Source: Sphagnum compactum (Eukaryota; Bryophyta; Sphagnopsida; Sphagnales). Taken from it: 64,000 nucleotides of DNA. The stretch is taken from NCBI GenBank assembly GCA_965153455.1, contig OZ234504.1, forward strand, positions 6,944,001 to 7,008,000, given 5' to 3'. Below, piece after piece: positions 48,601 through 61,140 of the stretch (position 1 is its first letter; each line of letters opens with the position of its first letter). A program made the position numbers and the translations under genes. The notes under the pieces are model-generated. The model did not search any database. It saw only the letters and a program-made list of their open reading frames with translations, and was not told the origin of the DNA.

Positions 48601-49278
48601 GTGAGAGCGAGAGCGAGAGAGAGAGAGAGAGAGAGAGAGGAGCTAACCACAATAAGATGCTACTGCAGCTCCTATGCCAATATAGACAAACTTGAGGGCC
48701 ACCTGCAGCAAGCAACATGCAATGATGATGATTCCCCCCTCCACATTTCAGAATTAAACAATTGCAAGCTCTGCTGCTGCTGCTGCAAACCCCCTGGAGG
48801 ATCTCTGGATTGAAGTACCCACACAGAGAGACGCAGAGACCCAGAGGGACAGAGGGAGACAGAGAGACCGAGAAGGGAGAGAGGGGACTCGGACCTTAGA
48901 GACGGCGTGCACCAACACGCTGTTGTCGCTCTGGTTGTTACCAAAGGCGTTGGTGAGGGAGCCGAAGACGATGGTCATGAGCGGCATCGCAAGACCATTT
49001 GCGATCGCACCAACGGTGCCTACAACCATGAGCAGGACGTCGAAGGAATCCGCATAAGAGAAGAGCTTGAAAAACGGTACAGTGTACTCTTCTTCTTCTC
49101 CTTCCTTTTTTTTCCCCAACAGCTTCTTCTTCCTCTTCTTCTGCTTCCCCTCTCCTCCTTCGTCGTGCTTCTGTTCCCACTCTTTGGCTTCGGCTACGCT
49201 TGCATTCTCTGCGGACGACACTGTGAGCATCTCTTCTCCTGTAGGCAGCACTATATCTGGAATCGGATGGTCCGCCAT
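42634..49278 (-). CDS. ABCB (MDR/P-glycoprotein) full transporter
   Basis: Minus-strand exons: 49278-48895, 48702-48648, 48118-47943, 47725-47504, 47111-46873, 46694-46169, 46058-45785, 45640-44974, 44770-44542, 44356-44090, 43744-43481 and 43278-42634. All phases agree; 3948 nt encode 1315 aa, a normal ABCB length. Layout is TMD-NBD-TMD-NBD: a charged N-terminus (Lys/Glu-rich, before [13 protein letters not shown]), the first membrane domain, NBD1 with Walker [10 protein letters not shown] (442-450), signature LSGGQ (547-551), Walker B ILLLDE (567-572) and switch His 603. A Ser/Arg-rich linker follows ([14 protein letters not shown]). After the second membrane domain comes NBD2 with Walker A 1107-1115, LSGGQ 1212-1216, ILLLDE 1232-1237 and His 1268. 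All catalytic motifs are intact, so an active ATP-driven exporter is expected. Plant ABCBs move auxin, organic acids, alkaloids or metals; the substrate cannot be read here. The start is the ATG of [11 protein letters not shown]; upstream in-frame sequence lacks another ATG. Confidence 0.93.
48614..48639. repeat. (GA) microsatellite in ABCB intron 2
   Basis: About 13 GA units lie 9 bp downstream of the exon 2 donor, reading as CT on the coding strand. It is one of several GA/CT runs near the 5' ends of the minus-strand genes. Confidence 0.9.
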
Positions 49279-49695
49279 TACAGTCACGGCCGCTGCTCTT
49301 GTCGCTCGCTTCGCGTAACTGTCTATTCCTATTGTTCCTCTCCTTTGCCTCCTGCAAGAATTCTTCTTTTTTTTCTTCTTCTCCTCTCTCGCTCTCTTCC
49401 AATCTGCTTTCTCTACTGTGACCTCCAAAATCTAGTCTCTTCTCGACGTCGCCTGCTTTCTTCCTGCTCACAAACATACACAGACGGCAAGCAATTCACA
49501 ACCGTGCACTGATCTCAAAGAATCCTTCATAAAGGGCATCATGGCAGTGCCGCCCGAGATTGCGAGCTTCCACATTCTCCACGACAAAAAGCTTTGCAGA
49601 TCCGCATGAGATTGACACAAAAAACACACACACAACGACAACAAAAAAGTCACCAATTCTCAATCTTCCGGCATCAAACCAACAAAGACGAAGAA

Positions 49696-49742
<47 letters not shown>

Positions 49743-50150
49743 GCCGACAGACCTCGACGTACTGTGATGATTGATTGATCTCTCTCCTCCTCCTCCTCCA
49801 AGCAGCAGCAAGTTTTTTTTGGTTTTCTTGACCGCTGTTTGGTCCTTTGGAAAACGATGAGTGCGGGATTCACCTCTTCGCCTTTCTCAGCTGCTGCTTC
49901 ACAATACCAAGCAGCAATCCCGGTCCCTATATCGTGGGATTCTTCTGCAATCCTCCGCCGCAGAGGCAACAGCAACCGCAAAAGACGCTGCAACACCCGC
50001 AGCACAAAAGACGCTGACTGCAGCAACGGACAGCGCTGCTGCTTCTGCTTTTCAGCGCGCCTGCAGCGACCTGCGCCGGGTGACAGTCCGGGTGCATGGG
50101 GCGGGTGGCTAGCACCACCAGTGCTTTTATTTTCTCGGCGAAATTGAGAA
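49279..50150 (-). promoter_or_regulatory. 5' UTR/promoter region of the ABCB gene
   Basis: Upstream of the ABCB ATG the DNA keeps gene-like, non-AT-rich composition to about 50110. A 42-bp (TC) run at 49698-49739 is GA on the coding strand, a feature often found in plant core promoters or leaders. A TATA box could not be assigned with confidence. Reading frames here are low-complexity or unrecognised. Confidence 0.4.
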
Positions 50151-50271
50151 AAATTTGGAGTTTTTTTTTGTTTTTCTAGTGTAAATTCGACTAGTTTTGC
50201 TAATTAAAAAATCGCCAAAATTTTGACATAACAAAAAAGAGAAAAAAGAACACCGGTATGTACACAGCCGG

Positions 50272-50600
50272 CATCGGGGGAGAAAACCTCGGGTGGGGTC
50301 GGGCCGGGTGACAGACAGTCGAGGTGGATGGATACTGGGTACACAACAGACACCGGGTGAGAACATTCCGGGTGGAGGAAGCTTAGGCAGCTTCGCGGGG
50401 GGTGGGGTGGGGTGGGGTGGGGTGGGGGCGGAGGAATCTAAGGGTCAGTTTCAATACGGAATACCCAAAAATTCCAGTTTCGATTACCAGACATCATCGG
50501 GGGAGAAATTTCCGGGTGGACTTGGTGGGTGGGGGGCCCGGGGGAGGGCCTTTTTACTTAAGGGTCGGTTTCCAATCTAGAAACGAGGTCCAGAAAATCC
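50272..50600. repeat. G-rich duplicated block with GGGGT run
   Basis: 'catcgggggagaaa..' followed by 'ccgggtgg' or 'tcgggtgg' occurs at about 50272 and 50495. 'taagggtc.gtttc' followed by 'aatac' or 'aatct' occurs at about 50439 and 50561. Between them, 50397-50429 is a GGGGT/GGGGTG run with six or more G tracts, able in principle to form a G-quadruplex. The block lies 1.0-1.3 kb upstream of the ABCB start. Confidence 0.65.
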
Positions 50601-53600
50601 CAAGTTACATACATAATAACATCTGTGAATTTGAGACTTTGAGAGCAAGTGAGGTCTTGATTCAGGTCTTCTAAGGTAACTTGCTGCACACGCATATGCT
50701 TTTGGCACCTGGGTCAGAAAGATAAACCCCAAGCAAGAGTTGGTAACCTGTTTTTTTTTTTGGGGGGGGGGAGGGGGGTGGGGGGGTTTGGTAGCCGAAG
50801 CTTCTAAAACTTCCACCACTATGATCGGAATCATAGCTTTCACAACTTTCGAACATTCTCACACAAAGTATTAGTGATGGCTTTGTGGGCAGTGTGAGCA
50901 CACAAAGTTTCCGTTTTGGACAAACGTGGACATGAACCCCACCCCCCCCAACCCCCCCCCCCCCCGCCAACCCTTTTGTGTACACTTCATGTTAGTGATA
51001 TGGTACGGCACTTCTTTGGTAGATCTAGTTTTAAAATAATGTCACTTGTCCGACAAGTTGGTTTATTTTTGAGCCCGAGAGTCCTCCACGAGTTCCTCCT
51101 AGATGAGCCTTCCCTCAATGCTTATAGGCTATCATGGGTCTACGGAATTAAGACAAAATTATGGCGAAGAAGACGTGTCACCACCCGTTGAAGTCTTGTC
51201 TTGTCGCACTTGAAGTGGCAATTCGATGGTTTTCTTTTTGGGTTCCTTTTTCAGACTTTGAAAACACAGGTGCACATACACGATCTCCATTTTCAATGGA
51301 AAATAAAACCTCACGTGTACATCCGGACATACACACACATAACACAACACGATATCCATCAAGAAAACAAGCATGCAATCTGCATAGTACATACCTTGAA
51401 TATGCAATATCATTTTATTATTGGGAAAATTGTTTTTAGTGCTAACCTATGACTATTTTAATAGAAACAAATTTGGAAATCTTCCGCAAGCAAGTAGCTT
51501 AATGTGGGAAAACAAAATTGTGGTGTGGGGGGGGGGGGGGGAAGGGGGGGGTTGTTATGTACGCAAATTTTTTGGGTCAACAAATTATGCATAATTTGTC
51601 GGGAGTGTGGAGTTGCAACTTCTAGCATGACAATTGTTATTAGAGCATGTCCAATTTGTAAGAGTAAAATTGGTTTTTCCACTTACGAATTGAATTGACA
51701 CGGGGCCAACACTTGCTTGAGTCTAGTTTTGGAGGTTCATGGGTGGGGAATGCAGGAGGAATTGACATTAAATAAATAAATAAACATTGCTCCTCAACTG
51801 TGTTAAAATATTGAAAGAGGTTGAAATGAAGCATATGTATTTTATTGTTGGGGACATTGCTCAATTATTTTGACAAGAAGAAACTAAAATTACTTTGAGT
51901 TTTGAGGTGGTGAAAGAACTAAGGTAATCAATCACTTGGAATGGGGGAGGTTGTTTTACTTGGGTTATGGTGTGAAAAAAGTGACAAACTAAAGTGTGTT
52001 GTCCAAAAGCATTGTCAGCGCGTGAAAACACGAAAACAGAATTGTCAAGTCACAACGTTGTAGACTACATCTTCTCTTGGACAACAAGGTAGTGACAGAA
52101 TAAAGCCACGTGCCATGTTACATGGAGTTTGGATGGAGTTCGGTGGTGTTGGTGGTGGTGGGGAAGAAGGAGGAGGAGGGAGGATTTGGTTCCTTCTAGA
52201 ATGTCTTAGAATATCTCTCTGCATAACATCTTCATCCAAATTAATGAATGGAGTTGGGTGCATAGGCCTTTTTATTGGGCCCTTTTCTCTCGGACTATCA
52301 CATTGGATCCAACTTTGGGAAGTTTAAACTACCTTATTAGAACCGATTTCACATTTGGTGAACCAGTTTCTTTGGTGAAACGGCATTTTTTTTTAATGGT
52401 ACTTTGAGAAGCAACAAGAGGATGAATGTCACGACCGATGATTATTAGGCCTAAAACTATTCATCATCATAAGAGCCATGGGTAGTACACCTATTGACCA
52501 AAATTATATTGTAGGTGGAATGATCTTCTTAGAAAGGGACAAGATGCCCAAAAGAGAGAGAGGGGGAAGAGAGAGAGAGAGATGTGTGTGTGCAGTTGTC
52601 AACATGCCCAACATATGTGATTCAAAGTCAAGTAGAGAGGTTTGTAAGTTCTTACATTCTACAGTGAAGTGTGTTTTTTGTCATGAACACTCCACCAAAT
52701 TCTGATGCTACATCATTTGGTTGGATTCATCAATTTCCATACCAGCTTTGGTTTGGTAGGAGTTATGTTTATTCACTTGCACACTCCCTTTTTTTTTTAC
52801 ACTTGTAGCCATAAAGAGCACCATTAGATGAAATACAAACCTTTACAACCATTGATAACAATACATTGTGCAAAAGTAGGATAACTCATCCAATTTGCAA
52901 GCCGGAAAAAAAAAAAAACCCTAATAAAAAAACCCTTGCATTTACGACCACCCATATTGCACATTTGGCATAGACTTCCACCGTATGATAAGGTAGTACA
53001 TGTCACATACAAAAGCTTGCAAGTGGCTATGGTCCATATGAATCTTGGACATGTGGTGCAATTTACAAGAGCCATATAGATGGGAACATTAGGACCAAAA
53101 AGCCCACGTCACAAAAAAAATAAAATTGCCCACCACCTTCACCAACATAGCCAAAAAAAAAAAACACTTTGTGGCATGCAAGTGCATGTATTGTGATTTG
53201 GCTATTAGGTATCCACCTCACTAAGCTTCAATAGGGAGTTAAAACAAGATATATGCAATTGGTAGTAGAATGGAGGGCTATGGTGAAAACTTCAAGCCCA
53301 AAAATTTTGGGTGACAAATAACAAAAGCTAGCCAGTTGCAATGAAGTAAGGAAATGAAGATGATGCCTGTGGGGACATACATCCTTCGGACTCTCTTGGG
53401 TCCACAATAAATCCATCATCCATGCAAATAACTGTAAAGTGAGCATCTGTTTTGGAATAGTGCAAAAGCTTGATTGCTTTTTCTCACTTTTGAGGACAAC
53501 GGACCCTTTTTCTAGGTAAGAATGTCCGTGAAAGTTTTGGCTTCATTTTGTTGTTGCTAGTGTGTGTGTGTGGTTTCCTTCATTCATTCACTCAATCTCT

Positions 53601-55499
53601 CTCTCAAATGGCTAAGTGTAAAACAAAGACCAAAGGGTTGGGGAGTAGTACCTAACCCAGAGAAATTTCAACACATCTTTGTTTATTTGAGAAAAACAAA
53701 GAATATTGGCTCCCCAACAGAATTAGGTTACAATTTAGAATCTTAAATGTATTTTACCCTTTGGTCAGATCCAAATGGAAATTAATTAAAAACTGAGATG
53801 TTGAAGTTTTTCAGAAATTTCAACACAAGATTGTTGAATTTGCAAAAAAAAATTAGATTGGCAAATATTAAAACACAATAATTGTTGTCTCATATATTTT
53901 GAAGTGGGAATGCAAAGCTTCAAGCCACAACACAATTGGCCATTAATCCTACAAGTTCATCATCCTTGACAAGCTCTTTTATATCCTAGTTGTCAACAAC
54001 ATCCTCCTTTAACATGTTGTGGTCATCATCACCAAACCAAAAAACAAAAAAATTGAACTATCCCTTGCACAAGTTGTTGAAATATTAGAATCTAACATGT
54101 GTTGATACCATAATACCTTGACCAGTTCAACAAACTAAACTCCAATAGCTCCTACTTATGGTCACTGCGCTTGGATCAATGGGGATTGAAGCTCTGCAAA
54201 CACCACCCCTTATTCCAACCTTGAAGCACAAGTAGCATACAACTTATGTAGAAATGATGAAAATGAATTCAATGAGGAGGACAAGGTGCTTTCTCTCATG
54301 TCCTCTCTTATCAACTTTCGATTCCCACTTCTTCTACTATCAAAAGATCAAGAAGCTTCTTTCTATAAATCTTTTTTTTTTTGGTTCATCTTCTTTGCCT
54401 CCATGGTTAGAAGAAGAAAAATGCAACAGCCTAGAATAACCTTCCTTTGAGCTATTATAGGCAGAGCTCCACTAGTGTTGGAAGACAATTAAGAAATGTC
54501 ATCAAAGAAAAGAAAAAACATGGAGATTCCAAAACTTCACAATATAAAAAACCCTAAAATCAAAAAAATATGTAACAAATTAAAGTACTAAGAAACTTGA
54601 TTAATCTTGGTTGATCTTCATCTTTGTCAAAATGTTTTTAAAATATTTAATATCTTGAACAAAAGTGATTTTTTTTTTTAAAAATGTTGAATTTAATTTT
54701 TTTAATTAATTAAATATTCGACAATCGATTGTTGAATTGGCCCAGGTACTACGGTATGTAATTTAATCACATTATTTTAAGTCGTGATAGGCTTCTCAAG
54801 GGCATGTCTTCAAATTAGGCAATGCAAAGGAGGTTTGAACCTTCCTTTAAAGATGAAGATTACCCTTTCTTGGGATTGGCCTATGTGATGGGTTTAAGTG
54901 CAACTATTTTAGAGGGGATTTGGAGAAAAATTTAAGGTACAAGCTAGGATACCTTCTATTCACATATTGGATCTCTATCTATACTTGCTTTTAAACCAAT
55001 TTTCACATTAAGGTATTTGTAGCTTAATATGTATGACTATATGGCAATGTAGTCATTAAATCTAATAGGTGTTATGATCTTTTGAGGTTCTTCTTGTTGC
55101 ATGAAATAGATAGATATGGGTTGCTTCGATTCTCTATTGCTATAATAATAGGGAAATGTGGGTTAAAACCAACGTCAGCTAGACAAAACTCCACCCTCAC
55201 ATCCACACCCCCTCTTGATTTCACAAGTTTAGGTTTATGGTTTATCTTAAACACAAAAAACCTTTTGTGGCTTTTACTTTCTTCCTCTTTATTGGAAAGA
55301 ATAAAGATGTTTGTGATTGTTTTGTGCATCATAATTACCTCTTAGGTTCTTTTGAAAGTGATGTTGGCAATCAAAATGTGGTTTTGTCAATGTTCAATTG
55401 CACATCAGTGCATGACATCACCAAAGGATGAAGTTCATAAACATATAGGCATTCTAAAAGAAGGTAAGCAATACGCACCTTTGCATCTTTGTTTTCGAT
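50601..55499. other. Spacer with homopolymers, no gene recognised
   Basis: Contains poly-G/C runs near 50761-50770, 50943-50964 and 51527-51541 (15 G), a GA-rich patch at 52555-52582, and a G-rich frame at 52115-52327. No frame matches a known family and no exon series is visible. Confidence 0.5.
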
Positions 55500-55995
55500 T
55501 TCCATGTTTGTTTCAATCCACTACATCATTGTGAATTTTTTTGGTGTTTTCATCATAGCTTTGGTTTGAGGGAGAGAAAAAAGAAAATTCCAAAGTCTAT
55601 ATTCAAAGTTACAAGACTCCAAGGTTTTTTTTCATTTCATTGTTGTTGTGAGAATTTTTTGTGTTTTTATCATGTAACCTTCATTAGAGGCAAACATAAG
55701 AAAGAAGAAAGAACTCCAAAGTTTAGAATCAATGCTTCAAGAGTTTAAGGTTTTTTTTCACTTCATTGGTATCATGGGCTTTTTTTGTGCATTTGTCATA
55801 ACCTTTGTTAAAGGGAGAATGAAGAAAGATCAAAGAACTCTAGAGGTTAAAAGTTAGAATTAGAGTCCAAGTGTCCTAGGTTTGTTTCACTTCAATATCA
55901 TCATGAGATGTTTTTCTCTTTTGCCACAGCCTTCACTTAAGGGAGAGAAAAGAAAAAACTCCAATGTTTGGAATTCAAAATCCAATGGGGTATGT
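55500..55995 (+). repeat. 125-bp tandem repeat, four units
   Basis: Four units begin near 55530, 55649, 55777 and 55903 (spacing 119-128 bp). Each carries a T-rich 'tttttgtg.tttt.tcat' block, 'ttaagggagag.aaagaa', 'actccaaagtt.agaatca' and 'aaggttttttttcatttcat' in the same order. They have diverged by many substitutions. A fifth isolated unit lies at 59665-59750. Confidence 0.75.
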
Positions 55996-57179
55996 GCTCT
56001 TCTTTGAATTCACCAAATATATGAATAAAAAATAAGGTTCCATATATTGGGTGTTGGGTAAGAATTGTAAATTAATAGTTCAATAATAAGATTATGGTTA
56101 TTTTGGAAACCAAGATATAATTCATATAGGCTATGCATTCATCCCTTGATATTTTTTTGAAAAACAAGAAATCTTGTCCTTTGCGACCTCTTTCCCGTGC
56201 AATTAAAATGTTTGATTTTACTATAATCTGACAAATAGTAGAACTTTGCATTAGTTCCTAGAAACAATTGCGTGAGGTTGTGGAGTTCACTACGTTGTTC
56301 ATTAGCATGGAAATTATTTTTTTAATATTTAAAAATGTGACAAAAAAACCACATTCCCAAACCACAAAAATGTTTTAATGGCTTTTTCCATGTTTTGTCC
56401 ATAATTAATGTCATTACATATGTGAATGCATTCATGAATAACCTATTATTCTTATTACCAATATGACACATTTTTTGCCCATTGAAATATAAATGCACTC
56501 CAAATTCACATTAAATGGTTTAATTAACATTTCTTGAATTAAAAATAAGCCCAACAAAAATATTATTTGATATAATGATTATTAATGGGATGAAAAATTA
56601 TGTTTAAAAATAGATTGGGGTTATAGTTAAAAGAGAAACTATGTGACTTGAGAGGGAATTAGTGAATGACTTGTCAAGATGATATCCTAGCCCAAACAAT
56701 TAGTTACAAATATAGTAAAATTGGCCAAATTTTTATACATGGCTTTCAATGTGTAGCCATAAAGATAAAGGATTGATCAAATATTTGTATTTAATATCTA
56801 GTTTATAGCTAGATTTGGATAAATATTTATACTTGTGATTGCCATTGTTTCCATTTTTTCCTATGGATGATTGCCATTTAGGCTACATAATTATTTTCTT
56901 AAAACCTTGTTTTAGAATGTCAATTCAAATTAAATATAATTCACATTTTCTTTGAAATATCCAAATATTTGCCACTTGCAATAACTCATATTTTCATTAT
57001 TTATTATACATATGCTTTATATAGTGTAAAAATAAAATAAAATAAAATATTATTTAAAAACACTTACAATGGTAGAAAATATTTTAAATAATTTTACATG
57101 ATTAATAGTTGTAATGATTTTAAGAATATGGATGGAATGTATTTTACAGCTAGTTATAACCCACTTGCCCCCCGTTGCC
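55996..57179. other. AT-rich spacer
   Basis: No gene, RNA or clear repeat seen. There are short 'aataaaataaaataaaata' runs near 57031-57046. Confidence 0.5.
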
Positions 57180-57385
57180 CCCCCTCCTTTTCCATGTTTT
57201 TATTTCCCTTGTATGTTCTCATACGGTTCCCTAGTTCATCATTATTTATGTGAATTCCAAATTTGATTTCATCATTTAACATGGACATGAAAAAACACAT
57301 GCTAATGTGCTATCATGTGTCTTTTCATGTCCATGTAAATGGGTAGGGAAAGGGAGTGAGGTAGTTATTAGGAAAGAAATAAGGT
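57180..57385 (-). repeat. Dispersed repeat with a 22-bp-arm hairpin
   Basis: 57280-57301 (CATGGACATGAAAAAACACATG) pairs with 57314-57335 at 21 of 22 positions around a 12-nt loop. The flanks match, reverse-complemented, the region 41175-41380. A dispersed sequence with a strong internal palindrome fits a MITE-like element; the folded RNA could also resemble a small-RNA precursor. Confidence 0.65.
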
Positions 57386-60300
57386 AGTTAGGAGGATATA
57401 ATGATAATATTTGTTTTGAATAATAATTACAACGTTACATAGTTAAGCCTTTTGAAGCCATAGACTTTGGATAAATCTAGTGAATAGATTCATGAACATA
57501 TTGCACAAGTTGTTTTTTAACATATTTTTAACCTAAAATTTTGATTGATCATAAACTAAGAAGTCTATGTACATTTGTGCATATAAACAAACTTTAAACA
57601 TTTTTTTGAAATTTGGTTTTTACATTTACCATTGCCATAAAAATATGATTATCCACTTTTTGTTAACTCAAAGTTCACTTGTAATTAGGAAGCCTTTTGA
57701 AAAGCTTCACACCTAGTCAATGGGCATATGGAAACCTCCATAGAAGCTTCTTTGAACTAGGTCCCCAATGGGGTATAAATAAAAATATGACATTTAAAAT
57801 GAATGATTATAATGTTACATAACCAATGATTATAGTAAATTTTTCAAATTTTTAATTAATTTTTTATGTTGTCATTTTTTGGGGGTGTGATTAGAGTTTT
57901 TAGTTTTTTTCCATTAATCCAAAACTTTGAAAAATATGTTATACAACCAAAATATCCTCGTCAAAGTTTAGGGTGTAAGCAAAATAAAGTAGGCCAATTG
58001 GTCATCCCTACCAACAAGCAAAAGTAGATTTGGAATCTTTTACATTTTAAGCATTTTAATCATGCCATAAATGTTGGGAGGTACTTATCATATTAAATAA
58101 ACCATATATGGTTATTTTAAAGGTATGTTATTACTTTCATTAATTTATTTATTACAAGTTTATTACTTTGGCTGATATTGCATATTTTTCAAATCAAATA
58201 ATTCAGATGATGTGTTACTAATGTTTGAGCCATTATGCATTTTGATACACATTTTTTGAAGTTTGAATTTTTGGATTATGACTATGTGAAGCCCTTCAAA
58301 AATAAATTTTGCATAAACCCAAATTTAACATCTAAAACATATCTTTTGATGTGATATTAAATTGCATTGCATGTGTTTAATTCATTAAATCATTCCCCAA
58401 ACCCTTTCAAAATGCAACATATGAGTGAAATTTTCAAATTAATTTTTTTAAACCTACTTTCAATCTATTTTCTCACAATGTGACCAACTAGCAAATTTTG
58501 CAAAGTAGATTAAAAATAGGTTTAAAAAAAGGTTGATACAACTTTTGAAACTTTCAAAAACTTCAACATATCACATTTGATGCCCTCATGTGGTTCAAAA
58601 GGATAATCTCATAAGGCATCACCTACTTTTTAATCTACTTGTCACAAATTATTGTTTTTTTGCAATTGAGGACTACTTTTTGGCCTACTTTAGCATGATT
58701 TGACCTTTTAACAGAGATCTTGAATTCACATTGAATTGAATCAACTTTAAAGGTTGTATGTTAATTCAAAATAAAGATATTTTTTAGAAATAATAAACTT
58801 AATTTGTTCAAAATATAATATTTTCAATAACATTTTTTGACACTTTAATGTGAAATTTTTAACTATAATTATTTTTCTAAATACATTTTTGAATAAGCTA
58901 TGAGATCATGTGTTTATTTGTGGTGTTTGAATCAATTTTGATAAAAAATAAAAAAATCAAAGTGAAAATTTCTAGCAAGTTTTTATTTTGCATGTTGGAG
59001 TTAAACTTTGCCCCATAATGTTCAAAAAAACTATTGTGTGGCTTCCAAAAGATTGTAAAATTAAACTTGGGTAATTGCATATGTATGCACTACACACATT
59101 TGTGTGTGTGTGTGTGTGTGTGAATGTGTGTATGTGTGCACAAAAGTATACAAGTGAAAACATCCTTGGGTGAACCTCTAGGAATCACCTCAAGGAATGG
59201 TTAACGAACCAAAAATGCACAAATCATTGTCTTGGGCCCTTTACTTTAAATTTTTTACAATTATAAATTATTTTTGTCTCATTTTTATCAATTTCATGCA
59301 TTAATATATGGCTTGAAGTTTATTTTGGAATTAAAAAAACTGAAAATTGTTATTAAAAAAAAATCCTAATTAAAATAGCCTCTTCAGAAATTGATAGCCG
59401 TAACTTTGGAAATTAATAACTAAATTATACTTACTCGATTCATTACCTAAAAAAAATCTAAAAATATAATGACTTCCAAATTACCTATTGGATGCAAAAC
59501 TATATATAATTAAATTTAAGACAACTTAAATATGTGCATATTAAAAAGTTAGATAATAATAGAATGGGGGAAAAAAAGGTTCATTCACATAATACCCCCC
59601 AAATAATACCTAGTTTGACATAAATAATGTAAAGTTTTAACATTTAATGCCCCCCCTAGCCTTTAGGTCATAACTCCAAGGTTTTAAAGTTTTTTTCTCA
59701 TTTCATTTTCACCATGGGACTTTTTTGTGCTTTCACATTTGTGAAGGTTGCGATAGTTAAATATTTATTGCAACTTTTCCTCAACCTTTTGTTGATGGAT
59801 TGTTTCATCTAGCCTTTGTACTTTATTCCTAAGATTAGTTCCTACATTCGTGTTTCATATTTATAAGGAGCACAAGTTCTTTAAGTCCCATCAACATGGA
59901 TGTTATAATTACAAACCATGTTACTTTAAATTTACTTCTTTATTTGGATTGGTAGGATGTGACTTGGCAATAGTAGCATCAAAAAGTTGCAAGTGATGTA
60001 TGTCAATAGAAAAAAACAATTTAAACTTGTTAAAGAAGTAGCATATGTGTTTGGAGTGCATATGCAAAGCTTGAGGAAACAAGCTATTGCATGGAAACTT
60101 TATACCCACAACTCACCCTCATGGGAATTTTACAAGGTGAACAACATTCAAAGCTATGGACCTTGATCAAAGTCAAAAAATGAGATGCATTATCATCATG
60201 TGTGGTCCCAAGATTCCAGCTTTATGAATCCGGTGTGCAAAGGCTTGATTAGTACCATAAAACAAATGACATCATAACCATTAAAAAACATGTAGAGATC

Positions 60301-60559
60301 GAGCACAAAACTTTGTATAAAATGTATGTAAAAAATGTTGACAATTGTCAAAGAGGTATTTGAATGAAATTTAACCACTAAAAGATCACACATGATGGCG
60401 AATACCATCTTAGGTTTTTCTCTACTGTTAATCCATTTTTTAAAAACAATGACACAAAAATGTTTTTTAGGATAATGTCATGTTTTCTACCTCTAAATTG
60501 GATATGGAATCCATTTCATTACATCAATTACCATATAGATTATGCCCAAAGGTGGTGTT
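57386..60559. other. AT-rich spacer with (TG) run
   Basis: A (TG)11 run is at 59101-59122. The isolated 125-bp-type unit is at 59665-59750. No gene recognised; open frames are below 75 codons. The last few hundred bases may be the decayed 5' part of the hAT-like remnant. Confidence 0.5.
59665..59750 (+). repeat. Isolated unit of the 125-bp repeat
   Basis: 'ggtcataactccaaggtttt' then 'tttctcatttcattttcacc' and 'atgggacttttttgtgcttt' match the unit structure of the array at 55500-55995, 3.7 kb away on the same strand. Confidence 0.55.
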
Positions 60560-61140
60560 CCCATCCTAGAAGTTATTTTTAAAGACATTCTATTTGCATT
60601 AACGCAAAAAACTTTGGTAGAATACGTGCAACCTACATTAGTGACATGCATTTTAGTCGCTTACACCTTTGACCTTTGGAAGTCAAAAGGGCACATGATG
60701 TGTTTGTTGTCATTTTGAATTTTATTTCAAACAAGTGGGAGCCCAAACACATAACTATCAAGTTGTTTGATCATGCTAATGACACAAGTAGTGTAACCAT
60801 GACTCCCAAGTTGTAACAACTCCTTGACAAGTGTTATTTCACTCAAAAGATTGTTGTTTATGTGAAGGATGAAAGGTCTAATCTGCAAATTTGTATAGTT
60901 GTTCAATTGTTCTTGGTGATATTATGGGGGTGTTTGAGGCATTTTATGGGTCTTTCTTCAAGCATGTTTTTTTAAAAAAGATTGTTAGTATGCCACTATG
61001 GATGATAAGTCGTCTCATGAATTTCACTATGCATTTATCAAGGCTACCCAAACCAATATACAAAAATGTATGCCATGGTTTTAAAAGTTGGGCAAGTGGA
61101 AGCAAACATGGAAAAAAAATTGCATTGTTTCTAAATTGAA
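60560..61140 (+). mobile_element. Decayed hAT-like transposase
   Basis: Plus-strand frames, with shifts, read KTLVEYVQPTLVT, TFDLWKSKG, then HDVFVVILNFISNKWEPKHI, TIKLFDHANDTSSVTMTPKL and CYFTQKIVVYVKDERSNLQ (about 60610-60895). A last piece with IQKCMPWF and GKWKQTWKKNC ends near 61135. The order FDLW...G, NFI...W.P.H.T..LF and Y..T.K...YVKDE.SNL follows hAT-type transposases known to me from plants. Stops and frameshifts show that it is dead. Confidence 0.65.

Noticed and set aside
740-49278. Possible functional gene cluster of the three genes
   Set aside because: The families act in cell-wall synthesis, transcription and transport with no known joint pathway; spacing and strands give no cluster logic.
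48907-49512. 201-codon plus-strand frame
   Set aside because: Antisense shadow of ABCB exon 1 and its leader.
50293-50674. Gly-rich frames upstream of ABCB
   Set aside because: They follow the G-rich duplicated block and have no homology I recognise.
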